Below are positions 34,911 through 43,176 of a stretch of 64,000 nucleotides of DNA, in pieces. Both the position numbers and the translations under genes were made by a program. This DNA comes from Actinoplanes oryzae. GTDB taxonomy: Bacteria; Actinomycetota; Actinomycetes; Mycobacteriales; Micromonosporaceae. Under the pieces are notes generated by a model that did no database searches, was not told the origin of the DNA, and saw only the letters and a list, made by a program, of their open reading frames with translations. Where the stretch lies: positions 30,334-94,333 of the forward strand of contig NZ_JAUQWH010000012.1 of assembly GCF_030757795.1 (NCBI RefSeq), written 5' to 3'. Numbering within the stretch: the first letter of the stretch is position 1; every line of letters begins with the position of its first letter.

Positions 34911-35809
34911 TCAGCTGTTCGTGCCCGGTGTCCGGCGTGTGGGCGACGCCGCTGTCGATCACCGGGTTCGCGATGCGGGCCGAGGAGCTGGGCTATCACG
35001 GGCTGTGGTCGTTCCAGCGGCTGCTCGTGGGCGCCGACCAGCAGCTCGCCCCGGTCTATCAGAGCGTGCTCGATCCGCTGCTCGCCCTCACCTGGGCCGC
35101 CGCGCGCACGACCACGATCCGGCTCGGCGTCGCGGTGATCAACCTGCCGTTCGTCGCCCCCGCCTATCTCGCGAAGCAGGCGAGCACCCTCGACGTGCTC
35201 TCCGGCGGCCGGCTCGACCTGGGGCTGGGCACGGGCTGGTCCGACGTGGAATTCGCGGCGACGAACTCCGACCCCCGCCCGCGCGGCAAGCGCACCGAAG
35301 AATATCTCGCGGCGCTGGCGACGCTGTTCAACGACAAGGTGGCGGCTTTCGGCGGGGAGTTCTACCGGGTGCCGCCGAGCACGATGGCGCCGGCGCCGGT
35401 CCAGCCGGGCGGGCCGCCGATCCTGCTCGGGGCGAAGGCCGACAGCGCGCTGCGCCGGGCCGGACGCCTGGCCGCCGGCTGGGTGAGCAGCAGCACCGCC
35501 TCGCTGCACGACATCGAGCGCGGCACGCAGATCGTGCGCCGCGCCGCCGAGGAGGCCGGCCGCGACCCCGACACGATCCGGATCGTCGTCCGCGGCGCCG
35601 TGCGTCCGGGGCTGCGCGAGGAGGGCAATGTGCTCTCCGGCACCTGGGCACAGATCAAGGGCGGGGCCCAGCTGTACGCCGAAGCCGGCGTCACCGAGCT
35701 CTTCTACGACCTGAACTGGGACCCGTTCCTCGGCTCCCCGGACGGCGACCCGCGCGCGGCCGGCGAGCGGGCCGAGGAGATCCTGACCGCCCTGGCCCCG
35801 GCGCGCTGA
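34904..35809 (+). CDS. LLM-class (probably F420-dependent) oxidoreductase
   Basis: 301 residues with the luciferase-like monooxygenase TIM barrel. Landmarks are AEELGYHGLWSFQ, TTTIRLGVAVINLPFVAPAYLAKQASTLDVLSGGRLDLGLGTGW and GPPILLGAKADSALRRAGRLAAGW. In actinobacteria this subgroup mostly uses coenzyme F420 rather than FMN; the substrate is unknown. The GGTGGGGGC before ATG 34904 serves as ribosome-binding site inside the end of the GNAT gene. Confidence 0.92.
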   Translation: MLISCSCPVSGVWATPLSITGFAMRAEELGYHGLWSFQRLLVGADQQLAPVYQSVLDPLLALTWAAARTTTIRLGVAVINLPFVAPAYLAKQASTLDVLSGGRLDLGLGTGWSDVEFAATNSDPRPRGKRTEEYLAALATLFNDKVAAFGGEFYRVPPSTMAPAPVQPGGPPILLGAKADSALRRAGRLAAGWVSSSTASLHDIERGTQIVRRAAEEAGRDPDTIRIVVRGAVRPGLREEGNVLSGTWAQIKGGAQLYAEAGVTELFYDLNWDPFLGSPDGDPRAAGERAEEILTALAPAR

Positions 35810-35921
35810 CCTGTCCGGCTGTCGCGGGCGCGGCCGCGGGCGGTGAAGGGGCGGAGTGCGCGTAGAGGGGGCGACCCGAAAAAGGGCGGTGAAAGGGGGG
35901 TGCGCGAGAAAGGGCGACGCG

Positions 35922-35951
35922 AAAAAGGGGCGACGCAAGTGCGCCGCCCCT
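35922..35951 (-). terminator. Rho-independent terminator after GH64
   Basis: On the minus strand GGGGCGGCGC pairs with GCGTCGCCCC (one wobble) around a short loop and is followed by TTTTT. It lies 14 bases after the GH64 stop. It is the most canonical terminator in the window. Confidence 0.85.
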
Positions 35952-35964
35952 CCTCGTCAGCGGA

Positions 35965-37167
35965 TCACTGGAACGGCGTGAGCGTGATGCCGATCGACGT
36001 CGGGTCGCCGTTGTGCACGAGCGACTCCTGGTTCGCGACGTCGTCGAAGGCGAACGCGTACGCCTTGCCGTCGATCATGTTCTCGTGGATGGCCTTGGCG
36101 TACTCGTTGGTCGGCTCGTTGCGGTAGAACGTCGCCGGGTCGGTGCTCGGCTCCACGGCCTGCGTGCCCAGGGTCGTGCGCTGCAGGGCGGCGCACAGGC
36201 TGCGGGCGATCGGGCCGACGACCAGGTCGTTCGGGGCGCCGAGGGCGCCGTCGCAGCCCCAGACGTTCGCGGTGCTCGGCTTGGTGAAGGTTGCCACCTG
36301 CGCGCCCGTGGCGTCGGTGAAGGTCATGGTGGCGCCCGACGTGCGGCCCTTGAAGATCTTGTCCGGCTGGTCGGCGAAGGGCTTTACGGTCAGGTCGGTG
36401 CCCGCGTAGGCGGCCCACGCCTGGTCGATGTACCCGGCCAGGTAGTCCGGGTCGAAGCTGCCGCCGTCCGCACCCTTGCCCGGGGACAGGACGCGGAGGA
36501 CCGTACCGTCGTCGCGGGTCTGGATCAGGCTGCTGAAGTCGGCGTCGGCCTTCATCGCGTCGATGACGGCGTTGCGGCCGCCGGGCTTGAGCTCACCCGT
36601 CTTGGCGGTCGTGCCGTCGGAGCCGGTGACGCTGACCGCGTGCGGCACGCCGAACATGTCCACCTGCGAGCTGTTGAGGAACACGCCCGCGTCGTTGTAG
36701 GTGAACTCGGACCAGTCGAACAGGATCTTGCTGTTCGCGTCGCCGGCCGCCCAGGGCGCGGGCTGCACGAGCCCGCCGTCCTGCGCGAGCTTGAAGTCGA
36801 GCTTGTCGCCGAACGACATGTACATGCGCCCGGACAGGCCCTTCGGCACCTCGATGGTCTTGCTGGCGCCGTTCGCCGGACCGTCGATCGACACGTCGGG
36901 CGCCGGCACGGGCGGGTTGGCGCCGCCGGTCCACGGGGTGAACGTGCCGCTCTCGGTGACGTAGCCCAGCTTGCCGCCGGACTCGCCGAGCACGTAGAGG
37001 TGGACGGCCTCGCCGCGGCCGGAGTTGTTCGTCACGGTCAGCGGGAGCAGGTCGAGCGAGGCGGCGTCCGCGTGGGGGATGACGGCGATGGCCGCGGGGA
37101 CGGCCACGGCAGCAACAGCCAGGCCGAGCCAGGTCTTGCGATGGCGCTTGATGCGGTGGTTGCCCAC
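35965..37167 (-). CDS. Secreted GH64 beta-1,3-glucanase
   Basis: 400 residues. A Tat/Sec-like leader (HRIKRHRKTWLGLAVAAVAVPAAIAV, cut near ADAAS) is followed by the GH64 fold with its thaumatin-like part: GRMYMSFGDKLDFKL, ILFDWSEFTYN (general acid Glu region) and NSSQVDMFGVPHAV (catalytic Asp region). GH64 enzymes release laminaripentaose from beta-1,3-glucan. GTG 37167 has AAGGAG five bases upstream. A 12-bp AGCGCT-centred palindrome at 37295 suggests LacI-type control, and a LacI gene lies 1.8 kb upstream. Confidence 0.9.
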   Translation of the reverse strand: MGNHRIKRHRKTWLGLAVAAVAVPAAIAVIPHADAASLDLLPLTVTNNSGRGEAVHLYVLGESGGKLGYVTESGTFTPWTGGANPPVPAPDVSIDGPANGASKTIEVPKGLSGRMYMSFGDKLDFKLAQDGGLVQPAPWAAGDANSKILFDWSEFTYNDAGVFLNSSQVDMFGVPHAVSVTGSDGTTAKTGELKPGGRNAVIDAMKADADFSSLIQTRDDGTVLRVLSPGKGADGGSFDPDYLAGYIDQAWAAYAGTDLTVKPFADQPDKIFKGRTSGATMTFTDATGAQVATFTKPSTANVWGCDGALGAPNDLVVGPIARSLCAALQRTTLGTQAVEPSTDPATFYRNEPTNEYAKAIHENMIDGKAYAFAFDDVANQESLVHNGDPTSIGITLTPFQ

Positions 37168-37294
37168 AGTCACTCCTTGTCGGCCCCCGCGTGGCACGGG
37201 CCCGGCCGGAGTCGCCGGGAGGGATCCCGCGCCGGCCGGGGACGCTTCGGGGGCGGACAAGGAAGGGGGATGCGCCCCGGCCGTGGCGCCCGGT

Positions 37295-37306
37295 GAGAGC
37301 GCTCTC
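37295..37306. promoter_or_regulatory. LacI-type operator upstream of GH64
   Basis: GAGAGCGCTCTC is a perfect 12-bp palindrome with the AGCGCT centre typical of CebR-like LacI regulators. It lies 128 bases before the GH64 start. The rest of the 285-base gap holds no supported gene. Confidence 0.6.
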
Positions 37307-37452
37307 TCGCTCACCTTGGCCGTCGGACCCAGTGATGTCAACCGATGACGCTGCCCCTTAGCACACCCGCGCGGAGACCTCGATAGGGGTCATCCGCGCA
37401 GGTCAGGGCGGTGGGAGGGGAAATTCGGGCAAAGTTTGCGGCCCGGCTGCGG

Positions 37453-38097
37453 TCAGTGCAACGCGGCGATCGCGTCCGGGATCGGGTCGTCGCCGTTGAA
37501 CAGCTCGAAGGTCAGGCCCGCGGTCTCCGGCGCCCCGAGCACGTACGCGAGAACGGCAGCCACGTCGTCCCGCGTCACCGGCCCCCGGTTGCCCAGCTCG
37601 GTGGTGGCGCGGATCCGCCCCGTCGCCGGCTCGTCGGTCAGCGAGCCCGGCCGGACGATCGTCACGTCCAGGCCGGTCCCGAGCACGTACTCGTCGGCGG
37701 CCGCCTTGGCCTCCAGGTAGGGCCGCATCGACTCGCCCCCGGCGGCCGGATCCTGGGCGCCGATCGAGGAAACCATCACATAGCGGCGTACGCCCAGGGC
37801 TCTGGCCGCGTCGGCGAGCTTGACGGCACCGCCCAGATCGACCGTCTTCTTGCGCGCGGCCCCACTGCCCGGACCGGCGCCGGCCGCGAACACGACGGCG
37901 TCGGCACCGCGCACGTACGCCTCGAGCGAAGCGTCGTTTTCCAGATCGCCCACCACCGGCACCGCGCCGGCCGCGCGCAGGTCGTCGGCCTGCGCCTCGG
38001 AGCGGATCAGCCCGCGAGCGGTGTGTCCCTGATCGGCGAGCAGCTTGAGCAGGCGGAGCGCGACCTTGCCGTGGCCGCCCGCGACGAGAATGTCCAT
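37453..38097 (-). CDS. NAD(P)-binding atypical SDR (NmrA-like)
   Basis: 214 residues with the glycine-rich motif VAGGHGKVALRLL, then ADAVVFAAGAG, RYVMVSSIGAQDP, PYLEAKAAAD and VTIVRPGSLTDEP. This pattern marks atypical SDRs of the YwnB/NmrA kind, which either act as reductases or sense NAD(P). ATG 38097 is chosen; GTG 38112 would overlap the upstream gene. It starts five bases after the stop of the upstream membrane-protein gene, so the two may be co-transcribed. Confidence 0.9.
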   Translation of the reverse strand: MDILVAGGHGKVALRLLKLLADQGHTARGLIRSEAQADDLRAAGAVPVVGDLENDASLEAYVRGADAVVFAAGAGPGSGAARKKTVDLGGAVKLADAARALGVRRYVMVSSIGAQDPAAGGESMRPYLEAKAAADEYVLGTGLDVTIVRPGSLTDEPATGRIRATTELGNRGPVTRDDVAAVLAYVLGAPETAGLTFELFNGDDPIPDAIAALH

Positions 38098-38101
38098 GCC
38101 C

Positions 38102-38827
38102 TCAGTCTTCACCCGATGCGGCCGGTTGGAACGCGACCTCGCTCACGTCGGCCACGACCTCGGTGAAGTCGGTCCCGTAGGCCTGCGGCTCCCGCACGCG
38201 CAGCACCAGGGCAAAACCGCCTTCCCCGTACGTCTTCCGCAGCTCGTCGTGGTGTGCGCCCAGGTACCGCGCCGCCGCGAGGTTGGCCAGCGCCGTCAGC
38301 CCGCCGATGAAGAACACCGGCCGGGTCCCCGCCGGCGGCGTGAAGCGGGCGAGCACGGCATAGCGCTCGCCGGCTCCGGAGACGAACTCCCGGTCGCCGA
38401 CGACGAGAGTCAGCTTCGGCCAGCGACCGCCCGGCGGCGGTTCCTCGCCCCGGAACTCGATCCCGCGCAGCACGGCCCGCAGATGCACGGCGGCGCGCGG
38501 GTTGGTGGTGGGGCCGCCGACGCTGAACTCGGTGACCCGGCCCAGCTCCCGGGGGACGTCCGCGCCGGTCGCGAAGTCCGGGCGGCCGCCGCACTCGCGG
38601 ACCAGGGTGGCCAGCTCGATCAGCGCGCCGGCGTCGTCGCGGTGGACGCTGTGCTCGCTCGGCGACGCGTAGTGCCGGGACGTGACGAGCAGACTGGTCG
38701 AGCCGTCGGCCACGCCGAAGAAGGCGCGCTTGCGGTCGAGGCGGCGGCGCCGGAGCCCGAACTGGGCCAGCCACACGGCCGTCCCGGCGATGACACTGGC
38801 GAGGAGATTGATCAGCAGGTCGCCCAC
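38102..38827 (-). CDS. Hypothetical membrane-anchored protein
   Basis: 241 residues. One N-terminal membrane helix (INLLASVIAGTAVWLAQFGL) precedes a basic stretch and a soluble alpha/beta domain: RAFFGVADGSTSLLVTSRH, FSVGGPTTNPRAA, LTLVVGDREFVS, PVFFIGGLTALANLAAARYLG. Similar proteins occur in other Micromonosporaceae and Streptomyces but have no function assigned that I know. The GG-rich turns suggest a nucleotide or small-ligand fold; this is only a guess. GTG 38827 is the first usable start. Confidence 0.78.
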   Translation of the reverse strand: MGDLLINLLASVIAGTAVWLAQFGLRRRRLDRKRAFFGVADGSTSLLVTSRHYASPSEHSVHRDDAGALIELATLVRECGGRPDFATGADVPRELGRVTEFSVGGPTTNPRAAVHLRAVLRGIEFRGEEPPPGGRWPKLTLVVGDREFVSGAGERYAVLARFTPPAGTRPVFFIGGLTALANLAAARYLGAHHDELRKTYGEGGFALVLRVREPQAYGTDFTEVVADVSEVAFQPAASGED

Positions 38828-38961
38828 GCGTTCATGGTGACCGATGCGCGCGCGTGCCGATCCGGCGGAGTCCCGGCCGGCCCGCCCGCGCGGGCGATCG
38901 GTGGTGCGCTGTGTTCGTGCGCGGCGAATTTCGCGCGTGGACGGTCTCCGGGGCGGGCCGG

Positions 38962-40044
38962 TCAGGCGGATTCGCGGACGACGAGGGTCGGTTGGAACGT
39001 CACCGACCGCGGCAGGCGGCCGGGCTCGGCGATGTGCGCCATGAGCAGCCCCGCCATCTCGGCCGCCATCTCCTCGACCGGCTGGCGCACGGTGGTCAGC
39101 GGCGGCCGGCAGTCGAGCGCGGCACTGCTGTCGTCGAAGCCGACCACCGCGACGTCCTCCGGCACGCGGCGCCCGAGGTCCTGCACGGCCCGCAGCGCGC
39201 CTTCCGCCATGAGGTCGGAGGCCACGAACAAACCGTCGATCTCCGGGTACGCCTCCAGCAGCCGCCGCGCGCACTCCTCCCCGCCGCGCCGGGTGAAGTC
39301 CCCCTCGAGGCTCGGGACACCGGGCAGCCCCTGCCCCTTGAGGTAGGCCCGGAAGCCCTCGAGCCTGTCCAGCCCCGACGGAATGTCGAGCGGCCCGCTG
39401 ATCGTGGCGAGCGTGCGGCACCCGCGGGCCAGCAGATGCTCGGCGGCGAGCCGGGCGCCCAGCCGCTGGTCCACGTCGACGAAGCTGGCCGCGAGCGGCG
39501 CCGCCGGCCGGGCCGACACCACGGCGGGGATGCCGAGATCGTGCACCTGCCGGGGCAGCGGATCCCGCTCGTGACTGCTGATCAGCAGCACGCCGTCCAC
39601 ATGCCCCTGCCGCAGGTAGCGCAGCACATGATGATGATCCGCCGAGTCGGTCGGAATGATCACGAGGTGGATGTCGTGCGGCCGCAGCGCGGCGGTGGCG
39701 CCGGCCGTGATCCGCCCGAAGTAGGGATCCGTGAAGACCCGGTTGAGAAACGACGAGTCGTGCGGCCGATCGGGCTCGGAGATGACGAGCGCCACCGAGT
39801 TGGACTTGCGGGTCACCAGCGACCGGGCGGCGACATTGGGCACGTAGCCCGTGTCGGCGATGGCCCGCTCGACGATCTCCCGGATCTTCGCGTCGACCGT
39901 GGGCGCACCGTTGATGACCCGGGAGACCGTGGCCCGCGAGACCCCGGCCGCCTCCGCCACCTGATCCATCGTCGGGTGCTGACCGCCCCGGCCGCCCCGG
40001 CTGCTCATGCGCTCTGTTATAGCACCGGCATCGATCTTGCTCAT
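38962..40044 (-). CDS. LacI-family transcriptional regulator (beta-glucan locus)
   Basis: 360 residues. The HTH (TMDQVAEAAGVSRATVSRVINGAPTV, ~25-50) and hinge precede a periplasmic-binding-like sugar domain (VALVISEPDR, DGVLLISSHE, DGLFVASDLMAEGAL, VVGFDDSSAAL). ATG 40044 is used because GGAG lies five bases upstream; ATG 40008 inside a repeated GCTCATGCGCTCT is an alternative. It lies between GH16 and GH64 glucanase genes on the same strand and probably binds the AGCGCT palindromes before both. Confidence 0.93.
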   Translation of the reverse strand: MSKIDAGAITERMSSRGGRGGQHPTMDQVAEAAGVSRATVSRVINGAPTVDAKIREIVERAIADTGYVPNVAARSLVTRKSNSVALVISEPDRPHDSSFLNRVFTDPYFGRITAGATAALRPHDIHLVIIPTDSADHHHVLRYLRQGHVDGVLLISSHERDPLPRQVHDLGIPAVVSARPAAPLAASFVDVDQRLGARLAAEHLLARGCRTLATISGPLDIPSGLDRLEGFRAYLKGQGLPGVPSLEGDFTRRGGEECARRLLEAYPEIDGLFVASDLMAEGALRAVQDLGRRVPEDVAVVGFDDSSAALDCRPPLTTVRQPVEEMAAEMAGLLMAHIAEPGRLPRSVTFQPTLVVRESA

Positions 40045-40295
40045 GCGCTCTCCGTAGCCCCGCACCGTCCCCGGCCCGGTCCCGCCTCGTCGATCAGTCC
40101 GCGCATCGGGTCTGTCCGCCCCCGCCCGGGCGTCGCCGTGGTGCCGGTTCCCCGCGCTGGGAAGCCCGTGCGGTCGCGCGCCGACGGGAACGCCGGGTCC
40201 GGCCCTGTGCAGGTCGGCGGAGGAGACATCGGCGCCGATCCGCCGATCCGCCGGCCCGGCGGACGGGACGGTGAAGGCGTGGCTGACGAGGTGCC

Positions 40296-40326
40296 GCCGG
40301 GGCAGGGATGGGGGCCCTGCCCCGGC
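40296..40326 (-). terminator. Terminator hairpin after GH16
   Basis: GCCGGGGCAGGG pairs perfectly over 12 bases with CCCTGCCCCGGC, 19 bases beyond the GH16 stop. The rest of the 300-base gap (40045-40344) up to the LacI start has no coding signal. Confidence 0.75.
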
Positions 40327-40344
40327 GTTCCGGACGCCGTCGGA

Positions 40345-42021
40345 CTACTGGTAGACGCGCACGTAGTCGACGAGCATCCGGGAGGGGAACGGGGTGGTGG
40401 CATCGATGGGGCCGGGGAAGTCGCCGCCGACCGCCAGGTTGAGGATGACGTAGAACTTGTGGTCGAAGATCCACGGCCCGCGGGTCGCCTCGACGGTGGA
40501 CTTCGCGGCGTTGAAGACCTGCGTGCCGTCGAGGAAGAAGCGGATGCCCTTGCTGTCCCACTCCGCCGCGTAGGTGTGGTAGTCCAGCGACAGGTCCACG
40601 GGCGCCGTGTACTTCTGGCCGTACCCGCCGGCGCCGTTGTACTGCGGGGCGTGCAGCGTGGAGTAGCCCTCGTTGGTGTTGCGGCCGAGGATCTCCATGA
40701 TGTCGATCTCGCCGTTGTAGGGCCACGGGCGCCCGGTGAGGAAGTCGGAGCCCATCATCCAGAACGCCGGCCACAGCCCGTTGCCCTTCGGCACCTTGAT
40801 GCGCGCCTCGACCCGGCCGTACTGGAAATTGAAGCTCTTGCTCGTGTTGAGCCGCCCGGACGTGTAGTCGCGGCCGTTCGAGGCCTCCTTGCGCGCCTCG
40901 ATGACGAGGTGGCCCGCGCCGTCCATGGTGGCGTTGTTGAAGGTGTCGGTGTAGTACTGCACCTCGCCGTTCTGCGGGACGCCGAAGTCGGAGTACCAGT
41001 TGGCCGTGCTCGGCTTGGTGCCGGCGCCCGTGTCGAACTCGTCGTGCCACACCAGCCGCGTCGCCGGGAAGGTGGGGTCGGCGGGCTGGGCGGGCGGCGC
41101 GGTCGGGCTGCCGCCGGTGCCGTAGACGTCGAAGTCGTACAGCGAGTAGCCGTACGGCCCGACGCGCGCGGTGCCGTACATGCGCACGTACCGGCCGGTG
41201 CCCGAGACGTTCAGGACCTCCTTGAAGCCCTTGCCCGTCGTGGTCGAGTAGATGTCGCTCCAGCTGCTCGCGTCCGGCGAGACCTGGATCTTGTACGTCG
41301 TCGCGTACGCGGGATCCCACTGCAGCTCCACGCGGCTGATCGTCGCCGTGGCGCCCAGGTCGACGTAGATCCAGCCCGGGTCCACCCAGCCGGTCGTCGA
41401 GCTGGTCGCCCACCGCGTCGCCGGGTCACGGTCGAACGCCTTGTCCGCGGTGCACGGGTTGCAGTTGACGTCGTTCTGCTCGCTCGAGGCGACACCCCGT
41501 TTCCCGTACGACAGGAGCGTCCCACCCCCGGTCCCGCCGCCGGAGTTGGCGAAGACCTGGAACTCCCACAGCGAGTACCCGTACGCGGGAAGTGCCTTCG
41601 ATGTGAGGTTGAGCCGCACGTACCGCGCGTTGCCGCTGACCGTGATGCTCTGCGCGCCGGCGTTCCCGCTGAGCGTGGGGGTCGCGTTCGTGAAGGTCTG
41701 GTTGTCCGTGGAGAACTGCACCGTGAAGGCCGTGGCGTACGCGGCCTCCCAATTCAGCGCGACGCGCGTGACGGCGGTCGTGCTGCCCAGATCTACTTTG
41801 AGCCACTCGGCCGGGTTGGTGAACGCGCTCGACCAGCGGGTGCCGGTGTTGCCGTCGGTCGCGGCGGACGCGGGCGTGCCGGACCACTCGTCGGACGACG
41901 ACGTGGTCGCTTTGCCCTGCGAGACCACGACCTCGGCGGCCGAGGCGGGGCCGGGCGTCATGACGAAAGCGCCGAGCATGCCGGTGAGCGCGAGGCCGAG
42001 GGTGGCCAGGCGTCTGTTCAT
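40345..42021 (-). CDS. Secreted GH16 beta-glucanase with two F5/8 type C modules
   Basis: 558 residues. Signal peptide (NRRLATLGLALTGMLGAFVM, cut ~ASA), two discoidin-like carbohydrate-binding modules (~30-165 and ~185-315; both end YGYSLWEFQVF or YGYSLYDFDVY), then a GH16 domain (~330-558). The catalytic motif GEIDIMEILG has the nucleophile and acid/base Glu and continues without the beta-bulge Met shift of lichenases, so laminarinase (beta-1,3-glucanase) activity is likely. Two AGCGCT operators lie upstream, and a LacI gene follows downstream. Confidence 0.94.
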   Translation of the reverse strand: MNRRLATLGLALTGMLGAFVMTPGPASAAEVVVSQGKATTSSSDEWSGTPASAATDGNTGTRWSSAFTNPAEWLKVDLGSTTAVTRVALNWEAAYATAFTVQFSTDNQTFTNATPTLSGNAGAQSITVSGNARYVRLNLTSKALPAYGYSLWEFQVFANSGGGTGGGTLLSYGKRGVASSEQNDVNCNPCTADKAFDRDPATRWATSSTTGWVDPGWIYVDLGATATISRVELQWDPAYATTYKIQVSPDASSWSDIYSTTTGKGFKEVLNVSGTGRYVRMYGTARVGPYGYSLYDFDVYGTGGSPTAPPAQPADPTFPATRLVWHDEFDTGAGTKPSTANWYSDFGVPQNGEVQYYTDTFNNATMDGAGHLVIEARKEASNGRDYTSGRLNTSKSFNFQYGRVEARIKVPKGNGLWPAFWMMGSDFLTGRPWPYNGEIDIMEILGRNTNEGYSTLHAPQYNGAGGYGQKYTAPVDLSLDYHTYAAEWDSKGIRFFLDGTQVFNAAKSTVEATRGPWIFDHKFYVILNLAVGGDFPGPIDATTPFPSRMLVDYVRVYQ

Positions 42022-42097
42022 GCGGGGGTCCCTCCTTGACGGGGAAGAGCAAGGGGACTGTGTGACGTGGGGGTTACAGCGCTGCTACAAATCGGGG

Positions 42098-42109
42098 AAA
42101 GCGCTCTTT
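42098..42109. promoter_or_regulatory. LacI-type operator 1 before GH16
   Basis: AAAGCGCTCTTT has a symmetrical AGCGCT core with imperfect flanks, 77 bases before the GH16 start. Confidence 0.5.
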
Positions 42110-42164
42110 GGTTTGCCACTCTGAACCTCTCCCTCGACGGGTGTCAATGCCTGGTGAGGCGCTC

Positions 42165-42177
42165 GGGAAGCGCTTTC
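42165..42177. promoter_or_regulatory. LacI-type operator 2 before GH16
   Basis: GGGAAGCGCTTTC contains the 8-bp palindrome AAGCGCTT. It sits 67 bases from operator 1 and between the divergent GH16 and lipoprotein genes. Confidence 0.55.
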
Positions 42178-42243
42178 TCCGTTGCCGCAGGTGGCGGCAG
42201 GTTCCGGAACTAGCATCGATGACAGCCGATGTAAGCTCACGGC

Positions 42244-43176
42244 ATGAACCGTCGCCTGGTTCTCCTCGTGCCCGCGCTGGTCGCGGCGGGCTGCGCCGGC
42301 TCGCCGGACGGGAGCGGCCGGACCGCCCTGGAGATCGGCATCGTCCCGGTCATCGACGTCGCCCCGCTCTACCTCGGGATCGAACAGGGCTTCTTCGCCG
42401 CGGAGCGGCTCGACGTGACGCCGCGGCCCGGTCAGTCCGGTGCCACGATCGTCGCCGGCGTCGTGTCGGGCCAGCAGAAGATCGGCTTCTCCAACAACAC
42501 GTCGCTGCTCATCGCCGCGTCGAAGAAGGCGCCCGTCCGCATCGTCGCCGCCGGCAACCAGGCGCCCGCCGGCGACTACGCCGTCATCTTCGCGCCCGCG
42601 GACGGTCCGATCCGCACGGCGCGGGACCTGGCGGGCAGAAGCATCGCGGTCAACAACCTCAACAACGTCGGCTCGCTGTCCATCAACGCGGGCCTGCAGG
42701 CGAGCGGCGTCGACATCGCAACGGTCGACTTCGTCGAGATCCCGTTCCCGCAGATGCAGGCCGCCCTCGCCCAGAAGCGCGTCGACGCAGCGTGGGCCGT
42801 CGAGCCGTTCGCGAGCGCGATCAAGACGGCCGGCGGCGTCACGGCGGTCCTCCGGCCGTACCCGCTGATCGCTCCGCACTTCCCCGTGGCCAGCTACTTC
42901 ACCAGCACCGCATTCGCCGGCTCCGACCCGGACGTCGTCGCGCGCTTCCGCACGGCGATGAACCGCTCCCTGACGTACGCCCAGAGCCATCCGGACGAGG
43001 TCCGCCGCATCCTGCCCACCTACATCGAGCTGAGCCCCGAGGTCGCCGCGCGCGTCGTCCTGCCGGAGTGGAGCACCGACGTCGGCGCCGCGCTGCTCAC
43101 CCGCACCGCCGAGCTGGCCCGCGAGTACGGCTACCTGACCACCCCGCCCGACGTCACCGCCCTGGTCGGCGGATGA
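42244..43176 (+). CDS. ABC-type substrate-binding lipoprotein (NMT1/SsuA-like)
   Basis: 310 residues. A lipoprotein signal (RRLVLLVPALVAAGC, lipid Cys ~17) precedes an NMT1/THI5-type type-II binding fold: EIGIVPVIDVAPLYLGIEQGFF, VSGQQKIGFSNNTSLL, GRSIAVNNLNNVGSLSIN and AAWAVEPFASAI. Homologues bind sulfonates, nitrate, pyrimidine precursors or aromatic acids. TAAGCT lies six bases before the ATG. The next gene overlaps by ATGA and encodes another binding-protein-fold protein; no permease or ATPase gene is nearby. Confidence 0.9.
   Translation: MNRRLVLLVPALVAAGCAGSPDGSGRTALEIGIVPVIDVAPLYLGIEQGFFAAERLDVTPRPGQSGATIVAGVVSGQQKIGFSNNTSLLIAASKKAPVRIVAAGNQAPAGDYAVIFAPADGPIRTARDLAGRSIAVNNLNNVGSLSINAGLQASGVDIATVDFVEIPFPQMQAALAQKRVDAAWAVEPFASAIKTAGGVTAVLRPYPLIAPHFPVASYFTSTAFAGSDPDVVARFRTAMNRSLTYAQSHPDEVRRILPTYIELSPEVAARVVLPEWSTDVGAALLTRTAELAREYGYLTTPPDVTALVGG

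Noticed and set aside
40045..40344. A 120-codon minus-strand frame in the GH16-LacI gap.
   Set aside because: Pro/Ser/Thr-rich low-complexity translation, and it crosses the GH16 terminator hairpin.
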